A stretch of 38,881 nucleotides of DNA from Caldilineaceae bacterium SB0661_bin_32. GTDB lineage: Bacteria; Chloroflexota; Anaerolineae; Caldilineales; Caldilineaceae. The stretch lies in NCBI GenBank assembly GCA_009841235.1, contig VXMH01000008.1:1-38881 (forward strand). Direction: 5' to 3'. Below the pieces are notes generated by a model that saw only the letters and a program-made list of their open reading frames with translations, searched no databases and had not been told where the DNA came from. Below, piece after piece: positions 16,865-25,745 of this stretch. The position numbers were made by a program, and so were the translations under genes. Each line of letters starts with the position of its first letter. Within the stretch, counting starts at the first letter, position 1.

Positions 16865-17494
16865 CTATCCAATGCGGTCTGTTCCCGCCCAGCCGCTTGC
16901 AGAGGGGTAATCGAACAGCGGGTCCCAACCGTCCGGACCATCCGGCAGCAGATCGAACAGGTGCCACACGCCGCAATACAGGTCGCCCGGCCCGAAATAG
17001 TCCTTCGCGACCCGCACAATCGTGCCGTCTGCGTTCTTGCAGAAAATCGAAACCCCCGGCTGGTATCCCGACAGAAACGCCTCCTCTTCCCACCGGAAGC
17101 CCATATCTTCGGTGAAGGTCGTGTCCTCTGCCGAATACATCGGGAACCGCCAGCCCCGCCTCCTCGCGAACGCCTGCTGTACCCCCGGATTGTCAGGCGA
17201 CACCACCGCAAACGCGGCCCGGCTCTGCAAATGGTGGTACACGCCGTTGAACCCGTCGGCCCACATCGTGCAGTTCGAGCATCCGGTTCCCATATTGTGA
17301 ACGAGGATGAGATCGTCGCTGTCGCCGAACATCGCCGACAGTTTCACGGGGCCGTCCGCGTTCTTAAGCTCGTAATCTCTCACAGGATCCGGTGGCAGCT
17401 TGCGCCGCAGCGCCACCAACTTCCGTCGAGTCTCGTTTAGCTCTTCCAGGGTACTGGCGATCTCCCTCTCCAGTTCTAACCTGTTCTCAGACAC
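16865..17494 (-). CDS. DUF899 family thioredoxin-like protein
   Basis: A 209-residue protein of the DUF899 family, which has a thioredoxin-like fold. The segment HNMGTGCSNCTMWADGFNG (66-84) carries Cys72 and Cys75 in a C-x2-C arrangement at the position expected of an active site. The N-terminal helix (1-35) is charged and coiled-coil-like. The later FGPGDLYCGVWHLFDLLPDG is also characteristic. Activity is not established; a redox or detoxification role is inferred from the fold. The start is GTG, supported by a strong purine-rich GGGAGGGAGAGG just upstream. A hairpin follows the stop. It is separated from the sirtuin gene by 156 nt. Confidence 0.85.
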   Translation of the reverse strand: MSENRLELEREIASTLEELNETRRKLVALRRKLPPDPVRDYELKNADGPVKLSAMFGDSDDLILVHNMGTGCSNCTMWADGFNGVYHHLQSRAAFAVVSPDNPGVQQAFARRRGWRFPMYSAEDTTFTEDMGFRWEEEAFLSGYQPGVSIFCKNADGTIVRVAKDYFGPGDLYCGVWHLFDLLPDGPDGWDPLFDYPSASGWAGTDRIG

Positions 17495-17650
17495 CTCTCC
17501 CTCCCTGCACTGGCAATTCTCATTGAGGCTCCTTCTGCTCCCCGGCGTATTTGGAGATTCGGGCCAACTCCTCGATCTGCCGCGGCCAGTTGCCCATCTG
17601 GGCAGGCCAAGTGACGGACGCGCACGTATCCCAAAACTGCTGGCAAGCGC

Positions 17651-18418
17651 TCACAACTCTGCCCGGAGCTCCCTCACAGCCCGCGCCAGCGCCGGCAGCA
17701 CTTCCCCGCTCTTGCCCAGCAGAAAAATGTCGGCAATCGACGAGATAGGACCCGGCTCCGGGTTCACGTCAATCACCATAGCCCCTCCTTGCCTGGCGAC
17801 AAGCGGCAACTGCGACGCAGGATAGACCAGCCCGCTCGTGCCCACCACCAGCATCACATCGCAACCATGGGCCGCCGCAGCCGCCTCTTCCACTGCATCC
17901 CAGGGCAGACTCTCCCCGAACCAGACCACATCCGGCCGCACCAGATCACCACAGAGGCCGCACGCGGGCGGCGAATCCGCGCCGCGCTCCTCTACCGTAA
18001 GATGATGCGGCGCCGCGCACGCAGCACAACGGAAATTGAACAGGCTTCCATGCAGGTGAAGCACGTCCGCGCTGCCCGCCTGCTCATGCAGATCATCCAC
18101 ATTTTGCGTCACCAGCAAGAACGCCTCGCATAGTCGTGCAAGCTCCGCCAGCGCACGATGCCCGGGATTCGGCGCGGCTGCTCCTACCTGCTCCAGCCGC
18201 CACATATACCAGCGCCACACCAGCCCCGGGTCCCGTTCAAACCCCTGTGGAGTGGCCAGCTCCTCGGCATCGAACCGGCTCCACAAACCGGTCTGCGCGT
18301 CCCGAAAAGTCGGCACCCCCGACTCCGCGCTCACCCCGGCCCCCGTCAAACACACCACCGCCGCATCATTCGAAAAAAACTGCGCGGCCCTGACGATAGC
18401 CTCTTCAACACCACCCAT
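17651..18418 (-). CDS. cobB: Sir2-family NAD-dependent protein deacylase
   Basis: A 255-residue sirtuin, which removes acyl groups from lysine using NAD and releases nicotinamide and O-acyl-ADP-ribose. The NAD-binding GAGVSAESGVPTFRD is at 26-40, TQNVDDLHEQAG at 104-115, and the catalytic His is His123 in HLHG. A zinc-binding tetrad is formed by Cys131, Cys134, Cys153 and Cys156. The C-terminal VVGTSGLVYPAS completes the Rossmann fold. Length is that of bacterial CobB. It lies 53 nt downstream of the phosphoglycerate mutase gene and is probably in the same transcript. An acyl-CoA synthetase, a classical sirtuin target, is encoded elsewhere in the window but not in this operon. Confidence 0.92.
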   Translation of the reverse strand: MGGVEEAIVRAAQFFSNDAAVVCLTGAGVSAESGVPTFRDAQTGLWSRFDAEELATPQGFERDPGLVWRWYMWRLEQVGAAAPNPGHRALAELARLCEAFLLVTQNVDDLHEQAGSADVLHLHGSLFNFRCAACAAPHHLTVEERGADSPPACGLCGDLVRPDVVWFGESLPWDAVEEAAAAAHGCDVMLVVGTSGLVYPASQLPLVARQGGAMVIDVNPEPGPISSIADIFLLGKSGEVLPALARAVRELRAEL

Positions 18419-18471
18419 ATTCGTTCATCCCAGCCCTCTTCACTAACTCCTGGCCCCTAGGCCCTGCAGAC

Positions 18472-19704
18472 TCACGCGCCGAAACGCTTCAACCGGCCCG
18501 CATGAGCCATCGCCTGCGGGATCAGCGTCGTCGCATGGCATAGCCCCAACTGACCGCCCGCGCAGGCCCTTTCACCGAAACTCCGGCTTGCATCCGGCAT
18601 CGCGTGCGGGCTCCACAGCAGCGTCGGCACAGGATGCCAGCTGTGGCTGCGCAGCACCGCCGGCGTACTGTGGTCCCCGGTCACGATCAGCGCCCCCGGC
18701 CCCAGCGCCAGAATGCGGGGAATCTCCGCGTCCACAGCTTCAATCTCCTGGACCTTCGCCTTGAAGTCGCCGTCCTCCCCGTAGCTGTCCGTCTTCTTGA
18801 CGTGAACAAAGAAAAAGTCGTACTCGTTCCACGCCGCGACCAATGCGTCGATCTCATGCCGCGGGCGGTCACCCTCAAACCGGACCGCCTCCATCCCCAC
18901 CAGGCTGGCCACCCCCCGGTACATCGGATAGACCGCGATGGCGCCCGCCCGCATCCCGAAGATGTCCGGGAATAGCGGCAGCCCCGGGTCCTGCGCCAAG
19001 CCCCGCAAATTCAGGCTGTTCGCCTGCGGCTCATCGGCCAGCGCTTCACGCGCGTGCGCAGTCCATCGATTCACCAGTTCCGCCGTACGCGCGCCTTCGC
19101 TGCTCCCGCTCTCGTCCCGCACCGGCAGCGGTATTTTGCCTGCCGACAGCGGGTCCGTGTCCGTCAAACTGCCGCCCAGCCCCTCGCCCCGCAGCACGAA
19201 GACGAAGCGATGCTCCTGCACCGGCTCGACGAACACTTCACAGTCCTCGAACAACCCGGCGCTCGCCTCCCGTAGCTTCGCCGCCAGCCGGATGCACTCC
19301 TCCGTAGAGATCCGCCCCGCCCGCCGGTCCGTGATCAGCCCGCTGCCGTCGACCGACGCGAAATTGCCCCGTGCCGCCACGTCGTTTCCCTGCAAAGGGA
19401 AGCCGATACCCAGCGCCTCCAGCACCCCGCGACCGATCATATAGCGCACCGGATCGTAACCGAACAGGCTCAGATGCGCCGGCCCGCTCCCCGGTTCGAT
19501 ACCGGGCCGAATCGGGATGCTCAGTCCCAACGACCCGGAAACGGCCAGCCCGTCCAGATTGGGCGTGTGGGCCGTCTCCAATTCGGTCCTTCCGCCCAGC
19601 GCAGCCGGCAGCCCGCCCAGGCCGTCCATCACCAGCAGAACGATCTTGCCGCCGTCCTGTCGCAGATCGCGCATCAGATCAAAGTCGGTGAATGGAGACG
19701 TCAT
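18472..19704 (-). CDS. apgM: 2,3-bisphosphoglycerate-independent phosphoglycerate mutase, archaeal type
   Basis: A 410-residue enzyme of the alkaline-phosphatase superfamily interconverting 3- and 2-phosphoglycerate in glycolysis. Metal-binding MDGLGG lies at 26-31. TPNLDGLA and the PGSGPAHLSLFGYDP segment (71-85), which contains the phosphorylated serine region, mark the archaeal-type (ApgM) family. Later HVKKTDSYGEDGD and TGDHSTP supply further metal ligands. Length is typical. The start ATG has AAGGAGT about 8 nt upstream. It is followed by the sirtuin gene in the same direction and preceded, after 127 nt, by the end of the peptide-transporter operon. Confidence 0.92.
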   Translation of the reverse strand: MTSPFTDFDLMRDLRQDGGKIVLLVMDGLGGLPAALGGRTELETAHTPNLDGLAVSGSLGLSIPIRPGIEPGSGPAHLSLFGYDPVRYMIGRGVLEALGIGFPLQGNDVAARGNFASVDGSGLITDRRAGRISTEECIRLAAKLREASAGLFEDCEVFVEPVQEHRFVFVLRGEGLGGSLTDTDPLSAGKIPLPVRDESGSSEGARTAELVNRWTAHAREALADEPQANSLNLRGLAQDPGLPLFPDIFGMRAGAIAVYPMYRGVASLVGMEAVRFEGDRPRHEIDALVAAWNEYDFFFVHVKKTDSYGEDGDFKAKVQEIEAVDAEIPRILALGPGALIVTGDHSTPAVLRSHSWHPVPTLLWSPHAMPDASRSFGERACAGGQLGLCHATTLIPQAMAHAGRLKRFGA

Positions 19705-19831
19705 CGTCTGACTCCTTCAGTTGTAGGCGCGTACGGCGGCGTGCTGGAGCAGGCGGGTGGACCGAGAGGAAGCATTGCGGAGGTGGCGATTTGACTCTCA
19801 CTTCTCACGTCTCACGTCTCTTCACTCACTC

Positions 19832-20863
19832 CTAGACTCTTTTCACTCGCTCCTCAACTTCGTCTTCATACAGATAACAGGCCACTGCATGGTCGCCTTC
19901 AACCGCGATGAGCGGTGGCTGCTTTTCGAGACAGACGTCCATCCCGTGCGGGCAGCGCGGGTAGAAGCGGCAGCCGCGGGGCGTGCCCTCCCCGTCCTGC
20001 ATTCGCATCGTCTCCTCGGCCGGCAATCGGATGTCCGTGTCCCACTTGACCTTCGGGTCCGGTACCGGGATCGAGTTGATCAGCTCCTGCACATAGGGAT
20101 GCTGCGGATTCTCGATAATCCGACCGGTATCGCCCGTCTCCGCGGTAATGCCCTGGAACAGGACAATCATATTGTCGCCGATCTGGTAGGCGGTCGACAG
20201 GTCGTGCGTGATGTATAGAAAAGAGATCCCGTGTTCGTCGCGCAAGCGCAGCATGATATCCAGGATCATGGCCCGCAGCGAAGCGTCCACCGCCGAAACC
20301 GGCTCATCCGCGACAATCAACCGCGGGCGTAACAGATATGCGCGCGCTACCATCACCCGTTGCCGCTGCCCGCCGCTGAGCTGGTGGGGATACTTTTCCA
20401 GGATCTCATCACCGCGCAGACCGACTACGTTCAACGCGTCCTCGATCAATTCTCGTCTTTCAGCCTTGTCCTGGGCCAGGGCAAAATGGCGCATGACCAG
20501 GTTGAAAGTGTGCTGAATGCGGAAGAAGGGGTTGAAGACCTCATACGGATCTTGGAAGATGGCCTGGACCTCCTGGCGGTAGGTCATGCGCTGACGGCGG
20601 TCCATCTGCGCAATGTCAATCCCCTTGTAGAGGATCTGCCCCTGCGTCGGCGTGACAAAGCCGAGCACGAGATTGGCGAGGGTGGTCTTGCCGCTGCCGC
20701 TCTCGCCCGCAATCGTCGTGATCTGGGCCGGCGACTCGTGCAGGTCGAGGCTGAACGAGTCCAGCGCCACCAGGGGCGGCTGCGAACTCAGAAAGCCGCC
20801 GCCGAACGCCATCGTGGCATCTCTGATCTGGAGCAGCGGTGCCGCCGTTCCTGTTTGGGTCAT
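19832..20863 (-). CDS. oppF: Oligopeptide ABC transporter ATP-binding protein (OppF/DppF type)
   Basis: A 343-residue ATPase that powers peptide import at the inner face of the membrane. It has Walker A GESGSGKTT (53-61), the Q-loop region AIFQDPYEVF, signature LSGGQRQRV, Walker B IVADEPVSAVD and a switch His in THDLS. The C-terminus has the oligopeptide-transporter extension with conserved cysteines (GCRFYPRCP, then a late ACYLY), a region that binds an iron-sulfur cluster in some homologs. Its ATG overlaps the stop of the upstream permease-ATPase fusion by 4 nt (ATGA), so it is translationally coupled. It is the second of the two ATPase subunits, and the last gene of the operon. Confidence 0.9.
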   Translation of the reverse strand: MTQTGTAAPLLQIRDATMAFGGGFLSSQPPLVALDSFSLDLHESPAQITTIAGESGSGKTTLANLVLGFVTPTQGQILYKGIDIAQMDRRQRMTYRQEVQAIFQDPYEVFNPFFRIQHTFNLVMRHFALAQDKAERRELIEDALNVVGLRGDEILEKYPHQLSGGQRQRVMVARAYLLRPRLIVADEPVSAVDASLRAMILDIMLRLRDEHGISFLYITHDLSTAYQIGDNMIVLFQGITAETGDTGRIIENPQHPYVQELINSIPVPDPKVKWDTDIRLPAEETMRMQDGEGTPRGCRFYPRCPHGMDVCLEKQPPLIAVEGDHAVACYLYEDEVEERVKRV

Positions 20864-22839
20864 GCCTCTTCCAGCTCTATCAGGGCGTGACGCTCCGGCT
20901 CGTAGAGCCAGCAGGCCACAAGGTGGTCATCCTCTCTCTCCACCAGATCCGGTCTGCGTTCTCGGCAGATCTGCTCGACATGCTGGCAGCGGAACTGGAA
21001 AATACAGCCGGGCGGCGGGTTGCGCAGGTCGTGCGTAAGCCCTTCCGTCACGTTCAACGGCTTGCGCTCTCTGATCGATGGGATCGATTCGATCAGCAGC
21101 TGCGTGTACGGATGAAGCGGCTCCGAAAAGGCCGATTCCACAGGCGCAACTTCGACCAGGTTGCCGGCATACATGACCGCAATGCGGTCCACAAGCTGCG
21201 CCTGCAAGCCCATGTCATGGCCGATCATTACCATCGAGACGCCCAACCGCTCCTTCACCTCCAGCAGCGTCTGCGCCACCACGCGCTGCACCACCACGTC
21301 CAGCGCGCTCGTCGGCTCGTCGGCGATAATCACCTGCGGGTTCAGCGCAATCGACATTGCAATGCAGACCCGCTGCTTCATTCCTCCGCTCAACTCGTGG
21401 GGGTACATGTCGATGACCCGCTCCGGCAACCCCACGTCGTTCAACAGGCCGAGAATGCGCTGTTCAAGCGCCGCGCGGCCAATGTTCTCGTGCGCCAGGA
21501 TCGCGTCAGCCATCTGCTCTCGGACCGGCGTGACCGGGTTAAGCGAGTTCATCGCGCCCTGCGGCACCAGCGCCAGATCGCGCCAGCGCACCTCGCGCAG
21601 CTCTCTGCCCGAAAGACTGACCAGGTCCTGCTCTTCAATTCGCACCGCCCCCTGCACGATCCGGCCCGGCGGTTGTACAACCTGCAAAATCGCCATCGCC
21701 ACCGTCGTCTTGCCGCAACCGGATTCACCCACCAGCCCCAGGATCTCGCCCCTGCGCACATTGAAGTTGACACCGTTCGCCGCAATGACCTCACCACGCG
21801 GCGTGAAATAATGGACGTGAAGGTCGTCCACCTCAAGGGCGGCATCTCTCCTGGCTGCAACACCCCCGTCCACGTGCTCGACAGACGGCGCCTCTCCCGC
21901 CGCAATCCGCTCGCGGCGCGACGAACTGAACTGCCGGATGCGCGGATTGGCGATCTCATCCAGCCCGATCGTCATCAGAAAGAAGCCGACGAAGATGACC
22001 ATCAGGATGATGATTGGCGGCAGCCACCACCACACCAGGCCCCGCACCAGCGCAGCGTTCGTCGTAGCCTGGTTGATGATCAGCCCCAGCGATGGCACGC
22101 GCGTCGGGCCCAGTCCCAGCACCTCCAGTCCGGTCGCGCCCAGGATCGCCGCCGAAATTCCCCCGGTGAGGCTGGCCGCCAGCCAAGGCAGCATGTTGGG
22201 CAGCATCTCCACGAACATGATCTCCAGCGCCGGCGCGCCCGAGAGATGGGCCATCCGCACATAGCTGCGCTCGCGCAGCGTGAGAATCTGCGAGCGCACC
22301 AGGCGCGTCGGTCCGGGCCAGGCAAAAGCCGCCAAGATCAGCGCCATCGCCGTCGTGTCGGTCATCTGCACGTAGGAGGCGATCACAACCAGTACGACCA
22401 GCGCCGGGATCGTGATCGCCGAATCGCTGATCGTGCGGATCACATGGTCCCACCATCCTCCGACATACCCCGCCACCGAACCGAGCGCCATGCCGATGCC
22501 CATGCCGATGATCGCGGCCAGAAAGCCGACCTTCAGCGAGGAAGGCGTCGCCAGGATCAACTGCGCCAGCATATCGCGCCCGTTGCTCTCGGTTCCCAGG
22601 GGATGTTCGGGCAGGCCCTCTTCCTCCCACACCGGCGGCTTGTTCAGCGGCCCCGCGCCCGTGTACGCCAGGTCCGTATCCCAGAAGAGTGGCCCCAACA
22701 GGCCGAACAGAAGAATCACCAGGACGATGGCAACGCCCAGCAGGAACTTGAAGTTCAGCCACGGGGAGTCCCACGTATTCAGCCCCCAGCCGCGCGCCGG
22801 GGTGGTTGTTTCATCAGCGGCTTGCCGTCCGACAGTCAA
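20860..22839 (-). CDS. Oligopeptide ABC transporter permease-ATPase fusion (OppC-OppD)
   Basis: A 659-residue fusion. Residues 1-300 are an OppC/DppC-type permease with about six membrane segments. The EAA loop is represented by MAHLSGAPALEIMFVEMLPN around 196-215. A linker (300-335) leads to an OppD/DppD-type ATPase with Walker A GESGCGKTT (371-379), LSGGMKQRV, IIADEPTSALD and a Cys-rich C-terminus (GCIFQFRCQH, ACWLYEPE). Single-chain forms of this kind are known in some Chloroflexota and actinobacteria. The start is TTG, with only a weak AGGA upstream. The frame is the same as that of OppB, whose TAG stop lies seven codons upstream. It couples to OppF by an ATGA overlap. Confidence 0.88.
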   Translation of the reverse strand: MTVGRQAADETTTPARGWGLNTWDSPWLNFKFLLGVAIVLVILLFGLLGPLFWDTDLAYTGAGPLNKPPVWEEEGLPEHPLGTESNGRDMLAQLILATPSSLKVGFLAAIIGMGIGMALGSVAGYVGGWWDHVIRTISDSAITIPALVVLVVIASYVQMTDTTAMALILAAFAWPGPTRLVRSQILTLRERSYVRMAHLSGAPALEIMFVEMLPNMLPWLAASLTGGISAAILGATGLEVLGLGPTRVPSLGLIINQATTNAALVRGLVWWWLPPIIILMVIFVGFFLMTIGLDEIANPRIRQFSSSRRERIAAGEAPSVEHVDGGVAARRDAALEVDDLHVHYFTPRGEVIAANGVNFNVRRGEILGLVGESGCGKTTVAMAILQVVQPPGRIVQGAVRIEEQDLVSLSGRELREVRWRDLALVPQGAMNSLNPVTPVREQMADAILAHENIGRAALEQRILGLLNDVGLPERVIDMYPHELSGGMKQRVCIAMSIALNPQVIIADEPTSALDVVVQRVVAQTLLEVKERLGVSMVMIGHDMGLQAQLVDRIAVMYAGNLVEVAPVESAFSEPLHPYTQLLIESIPSIRERKPLNVTEGLTHDLRNPPPGCIFQFRCQHVEQICRERRPDLVEREDDHLVACWLYEPERHALIELEEA

Positions 22840-22860
22840 CGGTCTGTTCTGTTTCCTGTT

Positions 22861-23877
22861 CTAGCGCATGTTCCTCTTGTAGGTTATGCGCGGGTCGATG
22901 AAGGGGTAGAGTAGGTCGAGCAGGAAAACGCTCGTTGCGGTCACGAGGATGATCAGATTGGCGATCGCCTGTGTCACCGTATAGTCCTGCGAGATTATCG
23001 CCTGGTACAGCGTATAGCCGGTGCCCGGGTAGGCGAAGATAAACTCGACCAGGATCGAACCGCTGATCAGCCCGCCCAGGCCAAGCGCAAGCGCCGTCAG
23101 CGCCGGCAGGATCGCATTGCGCACCCCATAGCGGAAGAAAATGCGCGTCGGCGAAAGCCCCTTCACCTGCGCCAGCAGGAAGTAGTCCTCGTTGTTGACG
23201 CTGATCATCAGCCCCCGCATGCCCAGCGCCCAGCCGCCCATCGAGGTCAGCACGATCGACACCACCGGCAGAATCGCATGGGTGAGCACATTCTTGATGA
23301 ATGGCAGATTCCATCCCGGGTCCACTCTGCGCGAATAGGCCCCCGTTGCCGGCAGCCAGTCCAGTTCAAATGCCACCAGATAGATCAGCATTATGCCGAA
23401 CATGAAGTAGGGGATCGCAGTAAAGGTCAAGCTGCTGGGCAGGATCAGCTGCAACCAGCGCGGCGTGCGCCGCCAGCCCATCAGCGAACCGATCGTCACG
23501 CCAATCGAAAAGGAGAGCACGGTTGCCACGGTCAACAGACCCAGCGACCAGGGCAGCGCATCCCTGACCATGGTCCACGCTTCGGTTGGGAAGTGCGACA
23601 GCGAATATCCGAAATTGAGCCGGAACACGTTGCCCCAATAGCGGAAATACTGTACATGAATCGGGGCATCCAGCCCGAAACGGGCCTTCCAGCTCTCGAT
23701 CAGCTTGTCCGCGTTCTCAATGTACCCCGCATCCAGCGACAGGCGGCCTACCATCTCGCTCACAGGGTCGCCCGGCGCCAGACGCGGGATCACGAAGATC
23801 AACGTAGATCCCAACCAGATGGTCAGGAGATACATCAGAAAACGTTGCAGAACGTACTCTTTCGTCAGACCGCGCAT
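22861..23877 (-). CDS. oppB: Oligopeptide ABC transporter permease (OppB/DppB type)
   Basis: A 338-residue inner-membrane permease with six predicted helices. The N-terminus has FLMYLLTIWLGSTLIFVIPRLAPGDP in pattern (hydrophobic helix followed by the conserved APGDP). The EAA-type loop LLAQVKGLSPTRIFFRYGVRN lies near 240-260, and the C-terminus has TGYTLYQAI and FLLDLLYPFIDPR. The ATG at 23877 is preferred: the upstream in-frame extension to 23928 is made of an intercistronic hairpin sequence and would add unrelated residues. It is the first permease gene after the binding-protein gene, separated from it by a 10-bp hairpin, and its TAG stop is followed in frame by the OppC-OppD fusion. Confidence 0.88.
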   Translation of the reverse strand: MRGLTKEYVLQRFLMYLLTIWLGSTLIFVIPRLAPGDPVSEMVGRLSLDAGYIENADKLIESWKARFGLDAPIHVQYFRYWGNVFRLNFGYSLSHFPTEAWTMVRDALPWSLGLLTVATVLSFSIGVTIGSLMGWRRTPRWLQLILPSSLTFTAIPYFMFGIMLIYLVAFELDWLPATGAYSRRVDPGWNLPFIKNVLTHAILPVVSIVLTSMGGWALGMRGLMISVNNEDYFLLAQVKGLSPTRIFFRYGVRNAILPALTALALGLGGLISGSILVEFIFAYPGTGYTLYQAIISQDYTVTQAIANLIILVTATSVFLLDLLYPFIDPRITYKRNMR

Positions 23878-23892
23878 GTGCAAAGTCTCAGC

Positions 23893-23919
23893 GGTCAGTG
23901 GTGCTACCAACCACTGACC
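23893..23919 (-). other. Intercistronic 10-bp hairpin between binding-protein and permease genes
   Basis: GGTCAGTGGT, a 7-nt loop, and ACCACTGACC, perfectly paired, followed on the plus strand by further partial copies (CCACTAACC, CCACTG). It lies entirely between the two genes of the operon. In other importers such hairpins protect the binding-protein part of the mRNA from 3' decay, raising its level over the permease part. That role here is inference. Confidence 0.55.
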
Positions 23920-23933
23920 ACTAACCACTGCAT

Positions 23934-25745
23934 TTACTTACTCGTCGATTCAATCTCCGGCAGGATGCCCACGAAGCTGGGGCACCAGATCACCGGGCGC
24001 TGATAATAGTTGTCGATCGTCGGCCAGTTCGTCCAATAGGTGGTGTTGAAGGGCACCAGTTTCTTGGACTGGGCCGTCGGGATGGCCGGGATCTCGTCGT
24101 AGTAGATCTCCAGGGCGCGTGCCGTAAGCTCGAACAACAGTGGATCGTCCCAACCCAACTCGCTGATCTGGTCTACCAGTTCACTGAACTCCGCATTGTG
24201 CCAGCGGAAGCGGTTGGAGTGAGGCAGCTGGTGGCGTTCGCCCGCCGGGGGCACCTCATCCGCGCGCAGTGTGCGCAGCGTATTCCACGGCTCCACGATC
24301 GAGCCGCAGGTCTGCCAGCCGCTCTGTGTCTCGTAATTGCCCGTGTCCAGGTATTCGACCCAGGTGCCGCCAATCAGGTTTACCTTGACGGCATTGATGC
24401 CGAATCGTTGCAGCTGCTCAGCGAAAACATCGGCGACGCGTTCCAGCTCGCTGATGCCTTCGTAGACCTGGATTTCAAGGCTCAGTTCCTCGCCGTCCTT
24501 CTCCCAGTAGTCGCCCGACTTCTCATAGCCCTTTGCCAGAAGGATCTCCTCCGCCGCGGCCACGTTGGGCTGGGTGAACTTGGCGATCGTCTCAGCCGGT
24601 ACCAGGTCGGCAAACTTCTGCATCGAAGGGTAGAGCGGGAACGGATACGGACCCATGATAGAGGTCCCCTCATAGGCGATATCGATGATCTGCTGCCTGT
24701 CCATCACATAGTTCAGGACCCAGCGCATATCCTTGTCGTTCCACGGCTCGATCGAGTTGTTGACTGTGAGGCTGCGCGCACATGGATCGGGCCAGACAAA
24801 CGGCATTTCATCCTGGAACGCAATCCAGTTGGGATTCTGCGCCACCAGTGCCTGGAACGAGCCGAACGTGATATCGTGCAGGCCGTCATAGTCGTCCTCA
24901 ATCGCTGTCGCCAGCCGGACCTCCTCGGTGCCGGTGTAGGACATAACCAGCTTCTTCGGCTCGGGCAGCTTTTTCACGCCGGTTTTGGCTGCCCACCAGT
25001 CGTCATGGCGGACCCAGATCGTCTCGTTCTCAGTGATTTTGGCCAGCTTGTAGGGGCCGGTACCCATCGGCAGACCCTTTTCCAGGTCGAAATTCTTGAA
25101 AGTGGCCGGGTCTTCGACATTTTCCCAAATGTGTTTGGGAACAAAATAGTCGACGCCGCAGATGTTATCGGAGAAACGTTCCAGCTTGAAACGCACATTC
25201 GACTTCTTGAGGTTGTAGATGACCGTCAGATCATCGACCTTCTCCACAGACTCGATCCATTCCTGGTATGCGAAATGCTGACCGAGGGCGTCGTTGTTCA
25301 TCTGCAGCTCGGTCGAAAAGACGATATCGTCCGCCGTGAAAGGCGTGCCGTCATGCCAGGTGATTCCAGGGCGCAACTTCAGCGTCCACACGGAATGATC
25401 CTCGTTGGGCGTCAGCGACTCGGCCAGCCAGTTCTCGATTTCGCCGCTGCCATAGTTCAGCAACGTCAGCACATCCGAGAACTCCGTATAACCCCACCCG
25501 ACGGCGCTGCCGCGCACGTAAGGATTCCAGTTGTCACTGCCTTGCAGTGGGCTGGTTCGGTCCAGGATCACCGTCTCCTCGCGCGAGGCATTGAGATAGT
25601 CTTCCGTCGTGCCCATCTCCTCCGTCTGGCTCTCGCTTTCTGCAGCCGGCGCCTCCGCGGCCGCCGGCGCTTCCGGAGCTCCGCACGCCGCCAACAAGAT
25701 GGCAAACAACAGCAGGAGTACCGTCGATCGATTAAACAGTTTCAT
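23934..25745 (-). CDS. Peptide ABC transporter substrate-binding lipoprotein (SBP family 5)
   Basis: A 603-residue extracytoplasmic binding protein. The signal peptide MKLFNRSTVLLLLFAILLAAC ends in a lipobox with Cys21. A Pro/Ala/Glu-rich tether (22-45) precedes the mature domain. Family-5 features follow in order: WTLKLRPGITWHDGTPFTADD (about 120-140), the GTGPYKL segment, and a C-terminal region with repeated aromatic residues. The family binds oligopeptides, dipeptides, nickel or glycosides; the neighbouring subunits favour peptides, but the ligand is not certain. AAGGAG stands about 7 nt before the ATG. It is the first gene of the importer operon, transcribed leftward. Confidence 0.92.
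   Translation of the reverse strand: MKLFNRSTVLLLLFAILLAACGAPEAPAAAEAPAAESESQTEEMGTTEDYLNASREETVILDRTSPLQGSDNWNPYVRGSAVGWGYTEFSDVLTLLNYGSGEIENWLAESLTPNEDHSVWTLKLRPGITWHDGTPFTADDIVFSTELQMNNDALGQHFAYQEWIESVEKVDDLTVIYNLKKSNVRFKLERFSDNICGVDYFVPKHIWENVEDPATFKNFDLEKGLPMGTGPYKLAKITENETIWVRHDDWWAAKTGVKKLPEPKKLVMSYTGTEEVRLATAIEDDYDGLHDITFGSFQALVAQNPNWIAFQDEMPFVWPDPCARSLTVNNSIEPWNDKDMRWVLNYVMDRQQIIDIAYEGTSIMGPYPFPLYPSMQKFADLVPAETIAKFTQPNVAAAEEILLAKGYEKSGDYWEKDGEELSLEIQVYEGISELERVADVFAEQLQRFGINAVKVNLIGGTWVEYLDTGNYETQSGWQTCGSIVEPWNTLRTLRADEVPPAGERHQLPHSNRFRWHNAEFSELVDQISELGWDDPLLFELTARALEIYYDEIPAIPTAQSKKLVPFNTTYWTNWPTIDNYYQRPVIWCPSFVGILPEIESTSK

Noticed and set aside
19799..19835. Short tandem TCTCACG/TCACGTC units after oppF
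   Set aside because: Only two or three imperfect units in a pyrimidine-rich stretch; not enough for a repeat array or an attachment site.
20839..22914. Plus-strand open frame of 691 codons
   Set aside because: It is the mirror of the OppC-OppD fusion; the translation is rich in His, Gln and Arg and carries no domain.
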